The notes under the pieces were generated by a model. The model had not been told where the DNA came from and ran no database searches. It saw only the letters and a program-made list of their open reading frames with translations. A program made the translations under genes and the position numbers. DNA of 64,000 nucleotides from Nocardioides furvisabuli (GTDB taxonomy: Bacteria > Actinomycetota > Actinomycetes > Propionibacteriales > Nocardioidaceae), in assembly GCF_021083185.1 (NCBI RefSeq), contig NZ_JAIGQB010000004.1, positions 186,001-250,000 of the forward strand, read 5' to 3'. Below are positions 24,901 through 33,704 of the stretch, one piece after another; position 1 is the first letter of the stretch; each line of letters starts with the position of its first letter.

Positions 24901-27900
24901 GGTGAACTGGATGACGTTGGCGGCCTTGCTGCCCGCTGCCGCGGTCGAGCGACCGGAGTAGACGAGCTTCAGGTAGTTGTTGTCATCGCCGTAGATGACC
25001 AGACCACCCTGCTGGTAGCCCTTGTTGATGCCGGTGAGGTCCACCTTGGTCGTGACCTCGAACGCACCCGAGGGCAGGTCCTGGAGCACGATGTTCGGCG
25101 TGGTGTTGGTCGTCTGGTAGAGGTCGGTGTTGGTCAGCGGGATGTTGAGAGACCCGTTGGCCACGGTCAGGTTCTGGTTGACCCGCACGTTCCTGTTCCA
25201 GCGGGTGGTGTCGAGCTCAGTGCCCACGAAGTCGTCGGAACGACCGCTGAAGCAGATGTTCTGAGCCGCCGTGACGGTGATCTCCAGCGTCTTGGTGGTC
25301 TTCGCACCTCGGGAGTCGGTCACGGTGAGCGACACGGTGTACTTGCCCGGCGTGGCAAAGGTCTTGCTCGGGTTGGCCACGGTCGAGGTGGTGGAGTCTC
25401 CGAAGTTCCACGCGTAGGTGACGGGGGTGTCACCCTCCGGGTCGGAGACCGAGCTCGTGAAGTTCACGGGCAGCGGAGCCGAACCGGTCAGCTTGTCGGC
25501 GCTGATCGCGACGGTGGGCGGGGTGTTGTCGGTGACACCGCGGCCGGCGAACTCGACCCAGTTGACGTTGGCCCCACCGGTCGTGGCGACGAAGTACAGC
25601 GGAGCGCTGGTCGTCGTGGCGCCGGTGAACGTGGTGGACACGTTCTGCCAGGTCTGGGCACCGCCGGTGTTGGGCACCGTCAGCGTCCCGATCGTCGTTC
25701 CGGTGGGCGAGCCTTGACGGACCTCGAAGGCGGCGCCAGCCGTGGTGGACGCGGCCCGCATGGTGACCCCGGTGATGTTGGTGAGGTTCATGACGTCCCA
25801 GCGGAACCAGTCCCCGGTCTCGACGCCCGTCACGTTCTGCCCACCGTTGGTGTCGGTGGTCGTCTGCGTGGCGACGCCGGGGGTGCCGGCGGTCCCGGAG
25901 CCCGTACGACCGGTCTGGTCGAAGAACTCCGCCTCCTTCTTCTTGGTGTGCAGCACGGCTCCGTCGATGCCCGTCAACGGACCAGCCACACCGGAACCGG
26001 AGTCACGGTAGGTGGCGGTGACGGTGCCGAAGATGTTGGCGCCCGAGTGACCGGAGTCGCCCGGCAGCACGAAACTGCCGCTGCAGCCGGTGTACTGCTC
26101 GTAGCCGTGCGAGTGCTGGTCGTGGCCCAGACCGGGCTGGACGACGACACGGTTGCAGTCGATGGGGCCGTCCTCCGGGTCGGTGACGGTCACCGAGTAC
26201 TTCACGGTGTCACCGAACTCGAAGAACCCCCCGTCGAGCGGAAGGGTCAGCTCGACGGTCGGAGCGGTGTTGCCCGCCACGATGTCGATGTTGGTCGAGC
26301 CGGTCTTGCCGTTGGCGGCCGTCACCGTCAGACGCGCGGTGTAGTTGCCCGCCGTCGTGTAGGTGAAGGACGCGGTCGGCGTCGTCGCGTCGACAGTGCC
26401 GTCGCTGGTGAAGTCCCACGCGTAGGTGAGTCCGGCACTGGTGCCGGTGTCACCGTCGAAGGACGTGGTGCCGTTGAAGGTGACGCTCAACGGGGTCGGA
26501 CCGGAGGTGCGGTTGGTCGTCGCGCGGGCGGTCGGAGAACGCTCCCCCTCGACGTAGTCGATGCGGTAGATGCCGGAGTCGGCGTTGTTGCCGTTGAAGC
26601 CGCTGCCCCACTCGATCATGTACAGCGCACCGTCGGGGCCGAACTGCAGCGCGTGCGGACGACGCATCTGGAGGCTGGGCAGGAACCGGTTGATGTCGGT
26701 GTAGTTGGTGCCGCCCTGGTTCATCTGGACGGTGAACAGCCGGCTGTTGTTCCAGTCGGCCCAGATCGCCTTCGAGTCGAAGTACGCAGGCCACTTGCGG
26801 TCCGACACCAGGGTGGGGTCGAAGTCGTAGGTGCCCGAGGTCATCGGCGCACCGCTGGCCCCGATCTCCGGGGTCCCGGTGGTGTTCGCGTTGTTGCTCT
26901 GCCAGATCACAGCAGCCTTGGAGGGCGGCAGGTTCGTCAGGCCGGTGTTGTTCGGCGAGTCGTTGACCGGCGCCGCACAGTTGAACGCGGCACCTGCGGT
27001 GCTGCTGGCGAAGTTGTAGTCGTTGTACGGGGTGTTCGCGCCCACGCAGTAGGGCCAACCGTAGTTGCCCGGCTGGTCGAGGACGTTCCACTCCACGCGG
27101 CCGTTGGGTCCACGGGTGGCGCTGGTGGAGCCGGCGTCCGGACCGTAGTCGGCCACGAGAAGGTGGTTGTTCTGCTCGTCGAGGCCGATGCGGAACGGGT
27201 TGCGGAAGCCCATGGCATAAATCTCCGGGCGGGTCTTCTGCTGCGTGTCAGCGGCCTCGTCGAACAGGTTGCCTGCCGGGATCGTGTAGCCACCGGCGGC
27301 CGACGGCTTGATCTTCAGGACCTTGCCGTTGAGGCTGTTGGTGTTGCCCGAGGTGCGCTGGGCGTCCCAGGCGCCACGGCCCGAGCGCTCGTCGATGGGG
27401 GTGTAACCACCCGAGTCGAACGGGTTCGTGTTGTCGCCGGTGGCGAGGTAGAGGTTCCCGTCGTGGTCGAACTCCATCGACCCACCCGCGTGGCAGCACT
27501 CGTTGCGCTGCACGGGGACGTCGAGGATCGTCACGGCCGAGGCCACGTCCAGCGTGTTGCCGGTCATCTTGAACCGGGAGATCCGGTCGATGGCCGCGCT
27601 GCCCTGGGGCGAGTAGTAGAGGAACACGTGGCCGTTGGTGGCGAAGTCGGGGTCGAGGGCGATGCCCAGCAGACCGAACTCCTGTCCGGTGTAGACCGGG
27701 ACGGTGCCGGCGGTGACCACGCTGCCGTTGGTGAGGATGACCTTCACCGCGCCGGCGCGGTCGATGTAGATGACCCGCCCGTCGTCGGCGATGGCGAGCT
27801 CCATCGGGTTGGTGGTGTTCTCGTCGAGCGCGACCTTGGCGAAGCTGGGCTGCAGCGTCGCCTTGCAGTCTGACGGCACGACACCTGCGGCGGTCTGGAT

Positions 27901-28836
27901 GCCGCCGAGGATGTGGCCGAGGAACTTCGCGTCGGCGAAGGAGGCCTCGGTGTGGCCCATGCCGGTGTACCAGCTGCGGCCACCGTCGAAGTCCTGGCAC
28001 CAGGCGATCGGGTGCTCGGCGCCCATGGCGCCGCTCCCTGGCGTGTAGGTGGTCTCGTCCAGCGAGGCCAGGATGTGGAGCTTGTCGCGAGCGGTGGCCG
28101 GGTTCGGCGCGCGGAAGTTGTACCACTCGTCAGTGCGCTGCCAACGAGGCTCGATGCCCTCGGTGGAGGGGTGCGCCGGGTCCTCGACCTTGACGGTCGC
28201 CGTCGGCGTGCCGGCCGGGTGGTTGTTGAAGTAGGCGCCGACCAGGCTGCCGTACCAGGGCCAGTCGTACTCGGTGTCGGAGGCCGCGTGGATGCCCGCG
28301 TAACCACCGCCAGCCTGGATGTAGCGCTCGAACGCGCCCTGCTGGGTCGTGTTCAGGACGTCACCGGTGGTGGACAGGAAGATGACCACCTCGTACTGCT
28401 CGAGGTTGGCGTCGGTGAACGCGGCGCTGTCCTCGGTGACCGTCACGGTGAAGTTGTTGGCCGCACCCAGCTGCTGGATGGCGGCGGTCGCAGTGCCGAT
28501 GTTGCCGTGCCGGAAGCCGGCGGTCTTGGAGAAGACGAGCGCGTCGAACTGCTCGGCGGCGGCAGCGGCCTGCGCCGCGGACTTCTCCCGGTCGGCGGTC
28601 CACGGAACGGCGTCGCCCAGCGGACTGTCGGTCGAGGCGTCGGAGGTCTTGCCGGAGGTCTTGGAGGTCTTGGAGGTCTTGTCGGACGTGCTGGACTGTT
28701 CCGGTCGTGGCGCTGCGGCACTTGCGGTCGCGCCCAGGCCCAGGGCTGCACCCAGTGGCAGCGCCACGAGCATTGCCATGGTGGAGCCGAGCAGGGCGCG
28801 TGAGCGCCTCTGCGGCCGCGTGATGATTCGGTTCAT
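21979..28836 (-). CDS. Giant secreted multidomain protein: ThuA, sugar dehydrogenase, PKD, CBM6, tandem lectin-like repeats
   Basis: A 2285-residue exported protein, probably acting on extracellular carbohydrate. Rough order: signal peptide 1-45 (ending GATASAAA), ThuA domain 95-315 (FDALVFSKTAGFRHGN), PQQ-dependent glucose/sorbosone-dehydrogenase-like propeller 329-763 (FRNPFRIGLD, NYGWPYC), PKD 765-853, Ig-like 855-965, CBM6-like 964-1095, PKD 1099-1191. Then two near-identical concanavalin-like units at about 1194-1402 and 1414-1625, Ig-like repeats 1632-1812, and a CHRD or Cu/Zn-SOD-like domain 1812-1954 (SHLHVGTTC). Further Ig-like repeats run 1955-2210, and the C-terminus is a basic helical FIMAH-like segment. 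The ATG at 28836 is chosen for the signal peptide and upstream GAAGGGA. No LPXTG motif or C-terminal membrane helix. Confidence 0.85.
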   Translation of the reverse strand: MNRIITRPQRRSRALLGSTMAMLVALPLGAALGLGATASAAAPRPEQSSTSDKTSKTSKTSGKTSDASTDSPLGDAVPWTADREKSAAQAAAAAEQFDALVFSKTAGFRHGNIGTATAAIQQLGAANNFTVTVTEDSAAFTDANLEQYEVVIFLSTTGDVLNTTQQGAFERYIQAGGGYAGIHAASDTEYDWPWYGSLVGAYFNNHPAGTPTATVKVEDPAHPSTEGIEPRWQRTDEWYNFRAPNPATARDKLHILASLDETTYTPGSGAMGAEHPIAWCQDFDGGRSWYTGMGHTEASFADAKFLGHILGGIQTAAGVVPSDCKATLQPSFAKVALDENTTNPMELAIADDGRVIYIDRAGAVKVILTNGSVVTAGTVPVYTGQEFGLLGIALDPDFATNGHVFLYYSPQGSAAIDRISRFKMTGNTLDVASAVTILDVPVQRNECCHAGGSMEFDHDGNLYLATGDNTNPFDSGGYTPIDERSGRGAWDAQRTSGNTNSLNGKVLKIKPSAAGGYTIPAGNLFDEAADTQQKTRPEIYAMGFRNPFRIGLDEQNNHLLVADYGPDAGSTSATRGPNGRVEWNVLDQPGNYGWPYCVGANTPYNDYNFASSTAGAAFNCAAPVNDSPNNTGLTNLPPSKAAVIWQSNNANTTGTPEIGASGAPMTSGTYDFDPTLVSDRKWPAYFDSKAIWADWNNSRLFTVQMNQGGTNYTDINRFLPSLQMRRPHALQFGPDGALYMIEWGSGFNGNNADSGIYRIDYVEGERSPTARATTNRTSGPTPLSVTFNGTTSFDGDTGTSAGLTYAWDFTSDGTVDATTPTASFTYTTAGNYTARLTVTAANGKTGSTNIDIVAGNTAPTVELTLPLDGGFFEFGDTVKYSVTVTDPEDGPIDCNRVVVQPGLGHDQHSHGYEQYTGCSGSFVLPGDSGHSGANIFGTVTATYRDSGSGVAGPLTGIDGAVLHTKKKEAEFFDQTGRTGSGTAGTPGVATQTTTDTNGGQNVTGVETGDWFRWDVMNLTNITGVTMRAASTTAGAAFEVRQGSPTGTTIGTLTVPNTGGAQTWQNVSTTFTGATTTSAPLYFVATTGGANVNWVEFAGRGVTDNTPPTVAISADKLTGSAPLPVNFTSSVSDPEGDTPVTYAWNFGDSTTSTVANPSKTFATPGKYTVSLTVTDSRGAKTTKTLEITVTAAQNICFSGRSDDFVGTELDTTRWNRNVRVNQNLTVANGSLNIPLTNTDLYQTTNTTPNIVLQDLPSGAFEVTTKVDLTGINKGYQQGGLVIYGDDNNYLKLVYSGRSTAAAGSKAANVIQFTKETNATASETNSAALGASFPDTVWLRMSSTDGNSVTASYSSDGATWLPVTAANAARDLTGVTAPKVGLLALASTAAGAADNLTAKFDYFTITPDNTAVPCATPCQVEQFNGNALDLAQWNDSVRVNGSLTVADGTLNIPLTNSDLYQTTNTTPNVVLQDLPPGKFVVTTKVTLNATKGYQQGGLIIYGDDDNYIKLVYSGRSTAAAGSKAANIIQFFKETNAVASETNGAALGADFPDTVWLRLSSADGNAMTASYSSDGATWLPVNAANATRDLTGITAPKVGLVALGATAAGAADNLIAKFDYFTLGQDDTCTPPAGPADTTAPTTTLAIPAANAAGWYTTRPSFTLAATDGTGGSGVASTEYRIAGGAWAPYTAAVSVTGEGSRLIEYRSTDSAGNVESIKSLTVKIDTVTPTVADAVTGDSSKTVTLTATDATSGVASIEHQTGDATTWTTYSTPLTFDEPGTYVVRYRATDVAGNRSTGQVQVVVPQPADTTDPEVDATVLGSYAGELVDQASSGVTGEATMVSAAEGNGYTTTVELTLAGLDPTQDYESHLHVGTTCGGFAGHYRNDPAGDGTPPNELWPTNPGWVAGSGDARIEAEADGTSFATATVPWAPRIEGGILALHREGAIIGCVDLDLTGPGTVVLDATDNVDVTSLTYTVDGGAEAEYDGPFEITEPGEHVVAYTATDAAGNETTGEFTVVVPKEPVVEPPVETAKPTVSITTTPAAANGRSNWFTSPVSVTLAGAGGEGKLSVEYRIDNGPWTAYTAPLRITADGITRVQARATDEAGRSSAVGTTVIKMDATAPAVTIAGINDWAKLNLGAVRNARVTAADATSGVAQQVVRLNGTIVSSPARIDAMSLRTGRHELSVTVTDEAGNSVSETITFRVVATTGGAKKLINRLVEDGTVGEKRGAQLKQELKAAKRADRSGSEREARQALKRFKKLASKVTDKEARRALKHLSRTLKKQL
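23955..25255 (-). repeat. Intragenic tandem duplication, two units of about 640 bases
   Basis: Inside the giant gene, 24610-25255 and 23955-24595 encode two copies of the same module. Both contain LTNxDLYQTTNTTPN, IYGDDxNYxKLVYSGRSTAA and SYSSDGATWLPV. The DNA similarity is clear by eye, so the duplication is recent or kept similar by gene conversion. Confidence 0.85.
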
Positions 28837-28906
28837 CACGATCCCTTCGTTGGTGATGGATTGCGCTCCATCTGGTCCGGGGCGGGTCCCCGGGCGTTCG
28901 GCCCTA

Positions 28907-28965
28907 TGTGGTGCGGTCAAGCTGTGGTGCGGTCAAGCTGTGGTGCGGTCAAGCTGTGGTGCGGT
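28907..28965. repeat. Three and a half tandem copies of a 16-base unit upstream of the giant gene
   Basis: TGTGGTGCGGTCAAGC is repeated exactly at 28907-28922, 28923-28938 and 28939-28954, followed by a partial copy to 28965. On the coding (minus) strand each unit reads GCTTGACCGCACCACA and contains TTGACC. The array lies 71-129 bases upstream of the giant gene's ATG and after the xylA stop (28996). It may be a stack of operator sites or an unstable minisatellite. A small hairpin (CCGGGG/CCCCGG, 28877-28893) lies between it and the gene. Confidence 0.85.
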
Positions 28966-28995
28966 GGTGCCGGTGGCGTCCGGGTGGGACGGCGG

Positions 28996-30156
28996 TCAGC
29001 GGAGCCCCATCAGGTGCTCCAGGGCGAGCTGGTCGAGTGCCTCCAGCCCTACGCTGCGTGCGGCCAGCCCCTCGACGTCGTACGTCGCGGCGCGCAGGTC
29101 GTCGAGCGACTCGTCGTCGGCGAGGGTCGGGGTCCGCAGGGTCGCCACCTCGGCGGCCTCGAGGGCGGCGTGGACGGCGGGGTCGGCGCGGAACGCCTGG
29201 ACCCGCTCGCGCAGCACGAGGTAGTTGCGCATGCACGACCTGGCCGAGTCCCAGACGCCGTCCATCGCCTCGGCGCGCGGCGGCTTGTAGTCGAAGTGGA
29301 TGTAGCCGTCATAGGCGTTGGTCGTGCCGCCGCCGAGGAGGGCGTCGACGGTCCAGAACGCGCCGCGCAGGTTGCCCGCGCCGAACCTGAGGTCCTGGTC
29401 GAAACGGGGACCGTGCTGTCCGTTGAGGTCGACGTGGAAGAGCTTGTCGTGCCACAGGGCCTGGCTGATCCCGTGCGCGAAGTTCAGGCCGGCCATCTCC
29501 TCGTGCCCGACCTCGGGGTTGAGCCCGACCATCCGCGGCTCGTCGAGCTCGGAGATCAGCGCCAGCGCGTGGCCGATGGTCGGCAGCAGGATGTCACCGC
29601 GGGGCTCGTTGGGCTTGGGCTCGAGGGCGAAGCGGATGTCGTAGCCCCGGTCCTTGACGTAGGCGCAGAGCAGGTTGAGCGACTCGGCGTAGCGGTCGAG
29701 TGCCGCCTGGACGTCCTTCGCGGCCCCGTGCTCGGCACCCTCGCGCCCTCCCCACAGGACGAACGTCTTCGCCCCCAGGGAGGCGGCGAGGTCCACGTTG
29801 CGCAGCACCTTGGCCAGCGCGTGGCGGCGTACCTCACGGTTGTTGGCCGTCAGCGCCCCCTCCTTGAAGACAGGGTGTCCGAAGAGGTTGGTGGTGACCA
29901 TCTCCACGGCTAGGCCGGTGTCGGACAGGGCCTTCTCGAAGCGCTCCAGGGTGGCGCCGCGCTTTGCCTCGTCGGGCAGCAGGTCGTCGTCGTGGAAGGT
30001 GACCGCCGACGCCCCGAGCTCGGCGAGCTCGTAGGTCGCCTCGACCGGGTCGAGCAGGTCGCGGGAGGCCGGCCCGAAGACGTCGACCCCCTGCCAGCCC
30101 ACGGTCCACAGGCCGAAGGAGAACTTGTCCTCCGGGGACGGGGTGTAGTCGTTCAT
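28996..30156 (-). CDS. xylA: Xylose isomerase
   Basis: Interconverts D-xylose and D-xylulose (also glucose/fructose) in the cytoplasm. The 386-residue product matches the compact class I enzymes of Streptomyces: [18 protein letters not shown], the catalytic histidine in [16 protein letters not shown] [12 protein letters not shown] (about 53), [11 protein letters not shown], and metal ligands in [13 protein letters not shown] (about 181), [16 protein letters not shown] (about 217) and [20 protein letters not shown] (about 244-263). All look intact. The ATG overlaps the stop of the oxidoreductase gene (ATGA), so the two are coupled. No xylulokinase gene is in the window. The neighbouring ribose/xylose-type importer and ROK regulator fit a pentose role. 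Confidence 0.95.
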   Translation of the reverse strand: MNDYTPSPEDKFSFGLWTVGWQGVDVFGPASRDLLDPVEATYELAELGASAVTFHDDDLLPDEAKRGATLERFEKALSDTGLAVEMVTTNLFGHPVFKEGALTANNREVRRHALAKVLRNVDLAASLGAKTFVLWGGREGAEHGAAKDVQAALDRYAESLNLLCAYVKDRGYDIRFALEPKPNEPRGDILLPTIGHALALISELDEPRMVGLNPEVGHEEMAGLNFAHGISQALWHDKLFHVDLNGQHGPRFDQDLRFGAGNLRGAFWTVDALLGGGTTNAYDGYIHFDYKPPRAEAMDGVWDSARSCMRNYLVLRERVQAFRADPAVHAALEAAEVATLRTPTLADDESLDDLRAATYDVEGLAARSVGLEALDQLALEHLMGLR

Positions 30157-31337
30157 GGCTGGATCTCCTGCCAGGAGTCGGTGTCGGAGCTGGTCTCGAC
30201 CGCAGCGAGCACACGCTGCACCCGCAGGCCGTCGGCGAAGGACGGGGTCGGGGCGTTGCCCGCGGCGATGTCGTTCACCAGGTCGACGACCTGGTGGGTG
30301 AAGCCGTGCTCGTAGCCGATGATGTGGCCGGGGGGCCACCACGCAGCGACGTAGGGGTGCTGGTCCTCGGTGACCAGGATGCGGCGGAAGCCGGCGGTGC
30401 GGGCGTCCTCGCTGCCGTCGAAGAAGTGCAGGAGGTTCATGTCCTCGAAGTCGAAGGCCAGGCTCCCGGCGGAGCCGTTGACCTCGATCCGGATCGCGTT
30501 CTTGCGTCCGTTGGCGAAGCGGGTCGCCTCGAAGACGCCCATCGCTCCCCCGCCGAACTCGGCGAGGAAGGTCGCGGCGTCGTCGACGGTGACCTGACCC
30601 GTGCCGGATCCGGCGGTGCCGGACAGGCCCGAGTGCTCGCTGGGCAGCGGACGCTCGCCGACGAAGGTGTGCAGCCGGCCGCTGACGCGCCGGATGCTGT
30701 CGCCGGTGATGAACTGGGCGAGGTCGATGATGTGGGCGCCGATGTCGCCGAGGGCGCCGGAGCCGGCCTTGTCCTTCTCCAGGCGCCATGACATGGGGGC
30801 CTGCGGGTCGACGATCCAGTCCTGCAGGTACTGGGCGCGCACGTGGTGGATCGTGCCGATCCGGCCGTCGGAGACGAGCTGACGGGCCAGGGCGATCGCC
30901 GGGACCCGACGGTAGGTGAACCCGACCATCGACCGTACGCCGTGGGCTGCGGCCTTCTCGGCGGCCTCCGCCATCGCCTCGGCCTCCTCCACCGAGTTGG
31001 CCAGCGGCTTCTCGCACAGCACGTGCTTGCCGGCCTGGAGGGCGGCGATGGCGATCTCCGCGTGGGTGTCTCCGGGGGTGCAGACGTCGATCACGTCGAT
31101 GTCGTCGCGTGCGACGAGCGCCTGCCACGAGGTCTCGGTCGAGTCCCAGCCGAGACGCTCGGCCGCATCGGCGACCCGTGAGGCGTCACGTCCGGCGAGC
31201 GCCCTCATCCGGGGATGCAGGGGCAGGTCGAAGAACCGGGGGGCGTTGCGCCAGGCCTGGGAGTGCGCCGCGCCCATGAAGGCGTAGCCCACCATGCCGA
31301 CCGCGAGGTCGCCGGCGGTGCCGGGTGTGCTGGTCAT
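30153..31337 (-). CDS. Gfo/Idh/MocA family oxidoreductase
   Basis: NAD(P)-dependent sugar or cyclitol dehydrogenase. The 394-residue product has an N-terminal Rossmann fold ([20 protein letters not shown], about 12-31), then [20 protein letters not shown] and [18 protein letters not shown] with the conserved EKP lysine near 110. The C-terminal half is the alpha/beta substrate domain ([20 protein letters not shown]). The ATG at 31337 has GAGGAG upstream. It overlaps xylA and is preceded by the strong terminator of the binding-protein gene, so these two genes form their own unit with a promoter in 31338-31419. The exact substrate is unknown; xylose or inositol derivatives are plausible from context only. 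Confidence 0.9.
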   Translation of the reverse strand: MTSTPGTAGDLAVGMVGYAFMGAAHSQAWRNAPRFFDLPLHPRMRALAGRDASRVADAAERLGWDSTETSWQALVARDDIDVIDVCTPGDTHAEIAIAALQAGKHVLCEKPLANSVEEAEAMAEAAEKAAAHGVRSMVGFTYRRVPAIALARQLVSDGRIGTIHHVRAQYLQDWIVDPQAPMSWRLEKDKAGSGALGDIGAHIIDLAQFITGDSIRRVSGRLHTFVGERPLPSEHSGLSGTAGSGTGQVTVDDAATFLAEFGGGAMGVFEATRFANGRKNAIRIEVNGSAGSLAFDFEDMNLLHFFDGSEDARTAGFRRILVTEDQHPYVAAWWPPGHIIGYEHGFTHQVVDLVNDIAAGNAPTPSFADGLRVQRVLAAVETSSDTDSWQEIQP

Positions 31338-31419
31338 CGGAGCTCCTCGTGTGAGTTCGGGGTGCCCGGGGCAGGGGGGCCCGAGCGGATGGGGTGGTGG
31401 AGGGATGCCAGGAGTGGTG

Positions 31420-31450
31420 CCGCGGCGGCTCCCGTCGGGAGCCGCCGCGG
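31420..31450 (-). terminator. Strong hairpin terminator after the sugar-binding protein gene
   Basis: A perfect 14-pair stem, CCGCGGCGGCTCCC (31420-31433) with GGGAGCCGCCGCGG (31437-31450), and a three-base loop. It begins six bases after the stop of the binding-protein gene on the minus strand. Confidence 0.85.
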
Positions 31451-31455
31451 GTCTG

Positions 31456-32529
31456 TCAGGACTCGAAGGCCGAGCCCAGGTAGTCGGCGACGTTGTCAGC
31501 GGTCACGACGGGTGCGTAGAGCTGCACCATGCGCGGGACCTCGACCTCGACGAGGTCGGCGACGCCCTTCTGCTGCACGAGCAGGCGGGCCAGCTTCACG
31601 CCGTCGGCGCCCTGCGTGGACGGGTAGATGACGGTGGCCTTCAGCACGCCGTTGTCGCCCTGGATGTCGCGCATGGCGTTGGCCGATCCGGCGCCGCCGA
31701 TCATCACGAACTCGTCGCGGCCGGCGTTCTCGATCGCGGCCAGGACGCCGATGCCCTGGTCGTCGTCGTGGTTCCACAGGTAGTCGATCTGCGACTCGGA
31801 CTGGAGCAGCTGGGAGGCGACCTCCTCGCCGCTCTCGACGGTGAACTCGGCGGCCTGGCGGGCGTCAACGTCGAGGCCGCACTCGGACAGCGCGTCCTCG
31901 AAGCCCTGGCTGCGGTCCTGGGTCAGGGGCAGCGCGTCGATGCCGGCGATCTCGGCGACGACGACGTCCTCGTCGCCTGCAGCCTGCTCGCAGATGTACG
32001 AGCCGGCCGAGACGCCCATGCCGTAGTTGTCACCGAGGACGGTGACGCGAGCGGCGTTGGGGTCGTCGAACTCGCGGTCCACGTTGATGACCGGGATGCC
32101 GGCCTCCATCGCCTCGAGGGCGATCGGCGTCATCGCAGCACCGTCGAAGGGCAGCAGCACGATGGCGTCCACCCCGTCGTTGATGAAGGTCTCCACCTGG
32201 CTGATCTGGAGGTTGACGTCGTTGGTGCCCTCGGCGATCTGCAGGTCGAGGTCGGGGTACTGCTCGGCGAGGTCGCGGACGTTGTTGGTGATGGCGGCCA
32301 TCCAGCCGTGGTCGGCGGCCGGTGCGGAGAAGCCGATGGTGACCGTGTCGCCCTCCTCGTCGTTGCTGCCCTGGGCAGCGGCTGCGGGGGCGGAGCCACC
32401 CTCCTCGTCGTCGGCAGCGTCCTCGGCGCTGCCGGTGCAGGCGCTGAGGGCCAGGACGGCGACCGCGCCGACCACGAGGCCGGGGAAGCGGCGGCTCTGC
32501 TGCCTTGGGGTGGTGGTGGGCAGTCGCAT
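31456..32529 (-). CDS. Sugar ABC transporter substrate-binding lipoprotein (ribose/xylose type)
   Basis: Periplasmic-binding-protein-like receptor that captures a sugar for the importer encoded upstream. The 357-residue product has a lipoprotein signal (VAVLALSACTGS, cysteine near 31) and an acidic Ala/Gly-rich linker. The type I binding fold follows: TVTIGFSAPAADHGWMAAIT, INDGVDAIVLLPFDGAAMTP, AGIPVINVDREFDDP and YLWNHDDDQGIGVLAAIENA. AAGGAG lies eight bases before the ATG at 32529. It ends the ROK-ATPase-permease-receptor operon, 104 bases after the permease gene. The closest characterised types are RbsB/XylF-like; the ligand is not certain. Confidence 0.92.
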   Translation of the reverse strand: MRLPTTTPRQQSRRFPGLVVGAVAVLALSACTGSAEDAADDEEGGSAPAAAAQGSNDEEGDTVTIGFSAPAADHGWMAAITNNVRDLAEQYPDLDLQIAEGTNDVNLQISQVETFINDGVDAIVLLPFDGAAMTPIALEAMEAGIPVINVDREFDDPNAARVTVLGDNYGMGVSAGSYICEQAAGDEDVVVAEIAGIDALPLTQDRSQGFEDALSECGLDVDARQAAEFTVESGEEVASQLLQSESQIDYLWNHDDDQGIGVLAAIENAGRDEFVMIGGAGSANAMRDIQGDNGVLKATVIYPSTQGADGVKLARLLVQQKGVADLVEVEVPRMVQLYAPVVTADNVADYLGSAFES

Positions 32530-32633
32530 GGGGTGTGCTCCTTGTGTCTGGTTGGTTGCTGTCGTGCGTTCGTCGGTGGTGCTGTTTGGTGCAGGCGTTG
32601 CCAGATTCCGAGTAGGGGGGCGCGGTCCGACTC

Positions 32634-33704
32634 CTAGGTGGAGATCGAGCGGCGGGCCAGGCGCTGCTGGAGCAGCACGGCGACGACGATGATCAGTCCC
32701 TTCGCCACGGCCTGGGTCGAGCTGTCCTGGTTGTTCAGGACGAAGACGATGCTGAGCGTGCTGAAGATCAGGACCCCGATCACGGTGCCGACGATGGTGC
32801 CGCGCCCACCCGTGAGCAGGGTGCCCCCGATGACGACGGCCGCGATCGCGTCGAGCTCCAGAAGAGTGCCGTGGGTGGAGCTGCCGGTCGACGTGCGTCC
32901 GATGAGCATGAGGGCGGCCAGGCCGCAGCAGAGTCCGACCAGCACGTAGAGCAGGGCGGTGTGTCGCTTGACGTTGATGCCGGCGAGGCGGGCCGCCTCG
33001 GGGTTGCCGCCGACGGCCAGGGTGCGGCGGCCGAAGGTCGTGCGGTTGAGCAGGACCCAGCCGCCGACCGAGACGAGGGCGAAGATGATCACCAGCAGCG
33101 GGACGCCCAGGACGTCTGCGGACCAGAAGTCCTTGAACCCGTCGACGGTCACGATCTGGGTGCGCCGCTCGGAGATGATCTCGGCCAGGCCGCGGGCCGA
33201 GGCGAGCATCGCGAGGGTCATGATGAAGGGGACGATGTTGCCGTAGGCGATGAGCACCCCGTTGACCAGTCCGCAGGCGCCGCCGACCGCCAGTGCGACG
33301 AAGACCATCACCAGCCAGTGGGTGTCGGCAGCCATGGCCTGCGTGGCGAAGGTGGTCGCCCACACCGACGACAGCGCCAGGATCGCCCCGACCGACAGGT
33401 CGATGCCGCCCCCGATGATCACGAAGGTCATGCCGATGCTGACCACGCCGACGACGGCGGCCAGGCGCAGGATGGTCATCGCGGTGTTCACGCTGGCGAA
33501 GCGGTCGCCCGCGGTGAACACGCCGACCAGGCAGATCACCAGGAGCGCGACCACCAGTCCCAGGTTGCGACCGAACGGTCCGCTCATCAACCCGGCTGCT
33601 CGCGACGTCCCTCCGCTCTCGGCGGCTGCGTGCTCCACGCGGACGGTCTCGCTCGACGCGGTGGCGGTGTCCTCCACCCCGTGGGTCGTGCTGTGCTTGC
33701 TCAT
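32634..33704 (-). CDS. Sugar ABC transporter permease (RbsC/XylH type)
   Basis: Inner-membrane channel subunit of a carbohydrate uptake-2 family importer. The 356-residue product has a 50-residue hydrophilic N-terminus and about ten membrane helices. Family stretches are GMTFVIIGGGIDLSVGAILA near 95, GLVNGVLIAYGNIVPFIMTL near 150, and AIAAVVIGGTLLTGGRGTIV with GTVIGVLIF near 290, the coupling region for the ATPase. The ATG at 33704 overlaps the ATPase stop (ATGA). Two copies would form a homodimeric channel with the double-ATPase protein encoded just upstream. Confidence 0.93.
   Translation of the reverse strand: MSKHSTTHGVEDTATASSETVRVEHAAAESGGTSRAAGLMSGPFGRNLGLVVALLVICLVGVFTAGDRFASVNTAMTILRLAAVVGVVSIGMTFVIIGGGIDLSVGAILALSSVWATTFATQAMAADTHWLVMVFVALAVGGACGLVNGVLIAYGNIVPFIMTLAMLASARGLAEIISERRTQIVTVDGFKDFWSADVLGVPLLVIIFALVSVGGWVLLNRTTFGRRTLAVGGNPEAARLAGINVKRHTALLYVLVGLCCGLAALMLIGRTSTGSSTHGTLLELDAIAAVVIGGTLLTGGRGTIVGTVIGVLIFSTLSIVFVLNNQDSSTQAVAKGLIIVVAVLLQQRLARRSIST

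Noticed and set aside
28907..28965. Tandem array as a CRISPR
   Set aside because: Units are 16 bases and directly adjacent with no spacers, and there are no cas genes.
32530..32633. Second XylR-like operator between permease and receptor genes
   Set aside because: Only GGCGTTGCC is shared with the 36654 site and there is no clear dyad, so chance similarity is more likely.
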